A stretch of 64,000 bases of DNA from the NCBI RefSeq assembly GCF_022549675.1, contig NZ_JAKZGR010000005.1, positions 124,001 to 188,000 of the forward strand, in the 5' to 3' direction. A model generated the notes under the pieces. It worked only from the letters and a program-made list of their open reading frames with translations. It searched no databases and was not told the DNA's origin. The position numbers were made by a program, and so were the translations under genes. The DNA is from Belliella kenyensis (GTDB taxonomy: Bacteria > Bacteroidota > Bacteroidia > Cytophagales > Cyclobacteriaceae). Shown here piece by piece: positions 61,097-64,000 of this stretch. The number at the start of each line of letters is the position of its first letter. Position 1 is the stretch's first letter.

Positions 61097-63347
61097 GGGT
61101 CGTTGAGTTTTGTAATATTCAGCTTAAATTTAACATTTTTAGAACTTTTACTGACTAATCTGTTTTATTAACTGATAATACTAGTTTTTGATCACTTCAC
61201 CTTATACTCCCTTCATCCATGCGCAAGCTATACTTCACCACACTTCTGACACTTTGCTTACTAACTGCCTATGCGCAAACAAATGTTAAAGTTATTGATA
61301 TGAGATCCGGAGAGGCAATTCCGGGAGTGGTAGTTTCTGGAAGTATAAATAGGAATGCTATAACAGATCAAGATGGTTTTGCACAATTGAATTTGTCAAA
61401 ATCTAATAAATTTACTTTTTCACATATTTCCTATCAATCATTAACGAAAGAGTTAACAGGTAGCGATATTGAAGTGGTTCGCTTAATCCCTGAAGTTAGC
61501 GACTTATCCACAGTCACTGTATCGGCTTATGATACAGAGCGTCCTTTAATGCTTCAGGCTGGAGCGATTAGTAGAGTAAAGGAAAATGAATTATATAGAT
61601 TCAACGAAACTTCCATTGTCAATGCCTTCAACACCAAAGCAGGTGTCAGGGTAGAAGAGCGAGCTCCAGCAAGTTATAGAATATCTATTCGCGGCAGTTC
61701 TCTTAGGTCTCCATTTGGAGTGAGAAATGTCAAAGTATATTGGAATGGGGTACCATTTACTTCGCCTGATGGTACTACCCCTTTGAACTTGCTGGACTTG
61801 AGTAATATTCAAAATACTGAGATCATCAAAGGACCTGCTGGAAGTATTTTTGGCGCAGGTAATGGTGGAGTGATTAATTTAGAAAGCCGTACAGAAATCA
61901 GCAATAATAACTTATCCACAGAGCTGAATGTAGGGGATTTTGGCTTGCTTCGGTATAGGTTCGGTATAGAGCAGAAGATTGGAGATGGTGGTATTAGCGC
62001 ATCCTACGTGCATCAAAAGTCAGATGGGTACAGAGATCATAGTGCCGTGGATCGCAAGGTTTTTCAGCTTGCAGCACATATGAAGCCTTCTGAAAAGCAA
62101 GAGTTATCCACACAGATTTTATATTCAGATTTGTTTTACGAAATACCCGGAGCGCTGACTACTGCTCAGTTGGAAGATAACCCCAGACAAGCAAGACCTG
62201 GCTCAGTAGATCAAAATAGCTCTATTTCACAAAAATCCCTTTATGGTCTACTCTCTCACAAATACCAACTCACAGATCATGTGGATAACCATACATCGGT
62301 TTTTGTTAGCACTACAGCATTTGAAAACCCATTTATATTAGATTACAAATCTGAAACGGCATTTAGCTATGGTGGTAGGACAAAGTTTACACGAAATGAC
62401 CAGATAGGAAATGTACCAATCAGGATCATTGCTGGTGGAGAATATCAATACGGTAAGACCCTGGCTCAAAACTTTGGCAATAGAAACGGCCAAGCAGATA
62501 CGGTTAGGTTTAGTGATGACTTGGTTACAACGCAAGCCTTTTTGTTCCAACAACTTGAATTGGAATTGACTAGTAATCTTTTGTTGACACTTGCTGCAAG
62601 TCAGAACTTTTCTAAGTATGATATCAACAGAACAATCGACGCTAGTACCTTAGACCCTGCTGACAACAGCAGGAGATTTGACCCGATTGTCATTCCAAGG
62701 ATAGCTTTGGCTTATAGAATCAACGATGCATCTGGAATACATGGTAGCATAAGCTCTGGCTTTTCTCCACCCAGTATAGATGAAGTCAGGACCAATGAAG
62801 GGAGTATCAATTTGGCACTTGAGGCGGAGAGAGGAGTCAACTATGAGCTAGGCTATAGGATTAGCCATGGGATTTTCAATATTGATTTGGTTGGATTTTA
62901 CTTCAAGCTAGATGAGACGATCACTACATTTACCAATGACCAAGGTGTGGTGCTTTTCCGCAATGCAGGTAACACCAATCAGCGAGGGATTGAAGCGCAA
63001 ATAGATTATGCACCATGGCGAAATCAGCAAAGTATAATACAGGAGTTGAAAATTAGCCATGCTTATACAGGTCAGTATTTTGAATTTGCTGATTTTGTTA
63101 GTGGAGGAAATGATTTTTCCGGAAATCAGCTTACAGGTGTATCACCTCACACCTTGGTCAATCAAGTAGACATTCGAAGTAAGTTAGGTATATACTTGAA
63201 TTTCACACACCAATATGTGGATAACCTACCTCTCAATGATGCCAATACCGTCTTTCAAGATGCTTATAACTTGGTGGGGAGCAGACTTGGTTGGAGACAA
63301 AGTGTAGCTAGTAGCTGGGATTTGGAAGCTTATGTGGGTGTGGATAA
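59284..63347. promoter_or_regulatory. Island of ten exact DnaA-box sequences inside coding DNA
   Basis: TTATCCACA or its complement TGTGGATAA is found starting at 59284, 59617, 59883, 60053 (box on minus strand), 61504, 61912, 62104 (plus), 62280, 63216 and 63339 (minus). Near-matches occur at 59152 and 60072. Only one other exact copy was found in the whole window (19605, in a terminator). The boxes are coded in all three frames as LIH, VIH, TYPQ, LST and VDN. This suggests DNA-level selection. It may be a DnaA titration site like E. coli datA or lie close to an origin; the nearest gap (61097-61218) has no exact box. Confidence 0.6.
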
Positions 63348-63465
63348 CTTATTGGATGAATCCTATAGTCTTGGCAATGACCTCAATGCTTTTGCCAATA
63401 GATACTATCAGCCTGCACCAGGAAGAAATTATTATGGTGGAGTAAAAGTTGGGTATAGGTTTTAA
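61219..63465 (+). CDS. TonB-dependent receptor with carboxypeptidase-like domain
   Basis: The 748-residue protein has a signal peptide (about 1-20), a carboxypeptidase-regulatory-like domain (about 22-95; VKVIDMRSGEAIPGVVVSG), a plug (about 115-225; RISIRGSSLRSPFGVRNVKV, IIKGPAGSIFGAGNGGVIN) and a barrel ending YYGGVKVGYRF. The plug motif SIRGSSLRSPFGVRNVK is like FecA/FhuE-type receptors for ferric siderophores or vitamins, though the ligand is unknown. It is divergent from the fucosidase gene. Six exact DnaA boxes lie within this gene. Confidence 0.9.
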   Translation: MRKLYFTTLLTLCLLTAYAQTNVKVIDMRSGEAIPGVVVSGSINRNAITDQDGFAQLNLSKSNKFTFSHISYQSLTKELTGSDIEVVRLIPEVSDLSTVTVSAYDTERPLMLQAGAISRVKENELYRFNETSIVNAFNTKAGVRVEERAPASYRISIRGSSLRSPFGVRNVKVYWNGVPFTSPDGTTPLNLLDLSNIQNTEIIKGPAGSIFGAGNGGVINLESRTEISNNNLSTELNVGDFGLLRYRFGIEQKIGDGGISASYVHQKSDGYRDHSAVDRKVFQLAAHMKPSEKQELSTQILYSDLFYEIPGALTTAQLEDNPRQARPGSVDQNSSISQKSLYGLLSHKYQLTDHVDNHTSVFVSTTAFENPFILDYKSETAFSYGGRTKFTRNDQIGNVPIRIIAGGEYQYGKTLAQNFGNRNGQADTVRFSDDLVTTQAFLFQQLELELTSNLLLTLAASQNFSKYDINRTIDASTLDPADNSRRFDPIVIPRIALAYRINDASGIHGSISSGFSPPSIDEVRTNEGSINLALEAERGVNYELGYRISHGIFNIDLVGFYFKLDETITTFTNDQGVVLFRNAGNTNQRGIEAQIDYAPWRNQQSIIQELKISHAYTGQYFEFADFVSGGNDFSGNQLTGVSPHTLVNQVDIRSKLGIYLNFTHQYVDNLPLNDANTVFQDAYNLVGSRLGWRQSVASSWDLEAYVGVDNLLDESYSLGNDLNAFANRYYQPAPGRNYYGGVKVGYRF

Positions 63466-63571
63466 TGTGAATAAAACCTAAAACATATCAAGGGAAATTT
63501 TAATAAAAAAGGAAACCAATTTTGCGCAACAAGCATTAAGTGTAAGATAGAAAAAGTATAAAATCCAGTAT

Positions 63572-64000
63572 ATGCAAAAACCAGATTTCAACATCGAAGA
63601 AGTAAATAAAATTATCCGTGGACGCAGGTCCATGTTTGTGGCACAATTCAAAGAAAATGATCCAGTCGACGATGCCATCATTGAAGAAATGCTCGAAAAT
63701 GCCAATTGGGCACCAACACATAAATTGACAGAGCCTTGGAGTTTTACAGTTTTTTCTGGTGATGGATTGGTGAAGTTTGCAGATTTTCAGGCAAATCTTT
63801 ACAAAGAAAGAGCTACCAAAAATGGTAATTTCATCGAAGCTACTTTTCAAAAATTCAAGGAAAATCCTTTGAAAGCCTCACATGTCATTGCGATCAAAAT
63901 GAAGCGTGACCTGCGGGCAAACCTTCCTGTGATGGAGGAAATAGCGGCGGTTTCTATGGCTGTGCAGAATATGTACCTTACTGCCTCTGCTCATGGGCTT
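63572..64000 (+). CDS. Nitroreductase-family protein, 3' end cut by the window
   Basis: The frame opens with ATG 63572 and runs 143 codons to the window edge. KIIRGRRSMFVAQFKE, MLENANWAPTHKLTEPWSFTV and AAVSMAVQNMYLTASAHGL match the FMN-binding nitroreductase fold (YdjA/NfnB-like), where the R-R-S and W-A-P-T-H motifs bind the flavin phosphate and ring. It reduces nitro- or quinone-type compounds with NAD(P)H. About the last third is missing. Confidence 0.85.
   Translation, partial: MQKPDFNIEEVNKIIRGRRSMFVAQFKENDPVDDAIIEEMLENANWAPTHKLTEPWSFTVFSGDGLVKFADFQANLYKERATKNGNFIEATFQKFKENPLKASHVIAIKMKRDLRANLPVMEEIAAVSMAVQNMYLTASAHGL

Noticed and set aside
63456-63480. 9-bp hairpin overlapping the stop of the last receptor
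   Set aside because: TAGGTTTTA/TAAAACCTA is weak, AT-rich and lacks a T-run, so it was not called as a terminator.
1-64000. tRNA, rRNA, transposase and prophage genes
   Set aside because: None could be recognised on either strand; all long frames are assignable to chromosomal genes.

Overview
The window looks like chromosomal DNA of a pigmented member of the Bacteroidota, most likely order Cytophagales. The evidence is five TonB-dependent or SusC-type outer-membrane receptors, a SusC/SusD pair, DUF4249, DUF3127, DUF4286 and DUF6702 family genes, AT-rich intergenic DNA, weak Shine-Dalgarno sites, and promoters of the Bacteroidetes type (TTG, 19-21 nt spacer, TAnnTTTG). The ketocarotenoid gene set fits the same group. 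No rRNA, tRNA, transposase, prophage or CRISPR array was seen, and no gene is clearly broken. Two genes are cut by the window ends: a glycosyltransferase at the left edge and a nitroreductase at the right edge.

Layout. 1-3.6 kb (minus): glycosyltransferase, AsnB-like amidotransferase and endonuclease III. 4.3-6.1 kb: a lipoprotein esterase, then an ECF sigma factor overlapping a small partner gene. 6.4-16.3 kb: housekeeping genes, including DUF3127, purK-purE, a membrane-anchored MutS relative, purM, a ceramidase-like protein, TatD and TcdA. 16.4-23.6 kb: a beta-barrel receptor, fasciclin protein, CsaA, a Rieske protein, Tag and TspO. 23.7-30.5 kb: a carotenoid cluster (cruF-like, crtZ, CarH-like MerR regulator, ECF sigma, crtI, crtB, ispH, crtW). 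30.6-42.2 kb: a receptor, an Omp85-like protein, Wzi, UDP-GlcNAc 2-epimerase and an undecaprenyl-phosphate sugar transferase, i.e. envelope and polysaccharide functions. 42.3-53.2 kb: universal stress protein, 2'-5' RNA ligase-like protein, SusC/SusD, and a DUF6702 / HupE-UreJ / M1 peptidase group. 53.4-63.5 kb: a receptor-DUF4249-plug-like operon, an alpha-L-fucosidase and another receptor.

The carotenoid block reads as one regulated unit. A B12-type photoreceptor regulator (MerR fused to a cobalamin-binding domain) is followed by an ECF sigma gene whose promoter matches the consensus and is overlapped by an 18-bp palindrome. Phytoene synthase, phytoene desaturase, IspH for precursor supply, a hydroxylase, a ketolase and a CruF-like hydratase follow or precede it. 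The product is probably a flexixanthin-type ketocarotenoid; a lycopene cyclase and a CrtD desaturase are not in the window.

The least expected signal is at the right end. Ten exact copies of the 9-bp DnaA-box consensus TTATCCACA (both strands) lie within about 4.1 kb (59284-63347), all inside the coding sequences of two adjacent genes. They fall in different reading frames and encode different peptides. I found only one other copy in the remaining ~60 kb. This looks like selection on the DNA, for a DnaA-binding island such as a titration site or an origin-proximal region.
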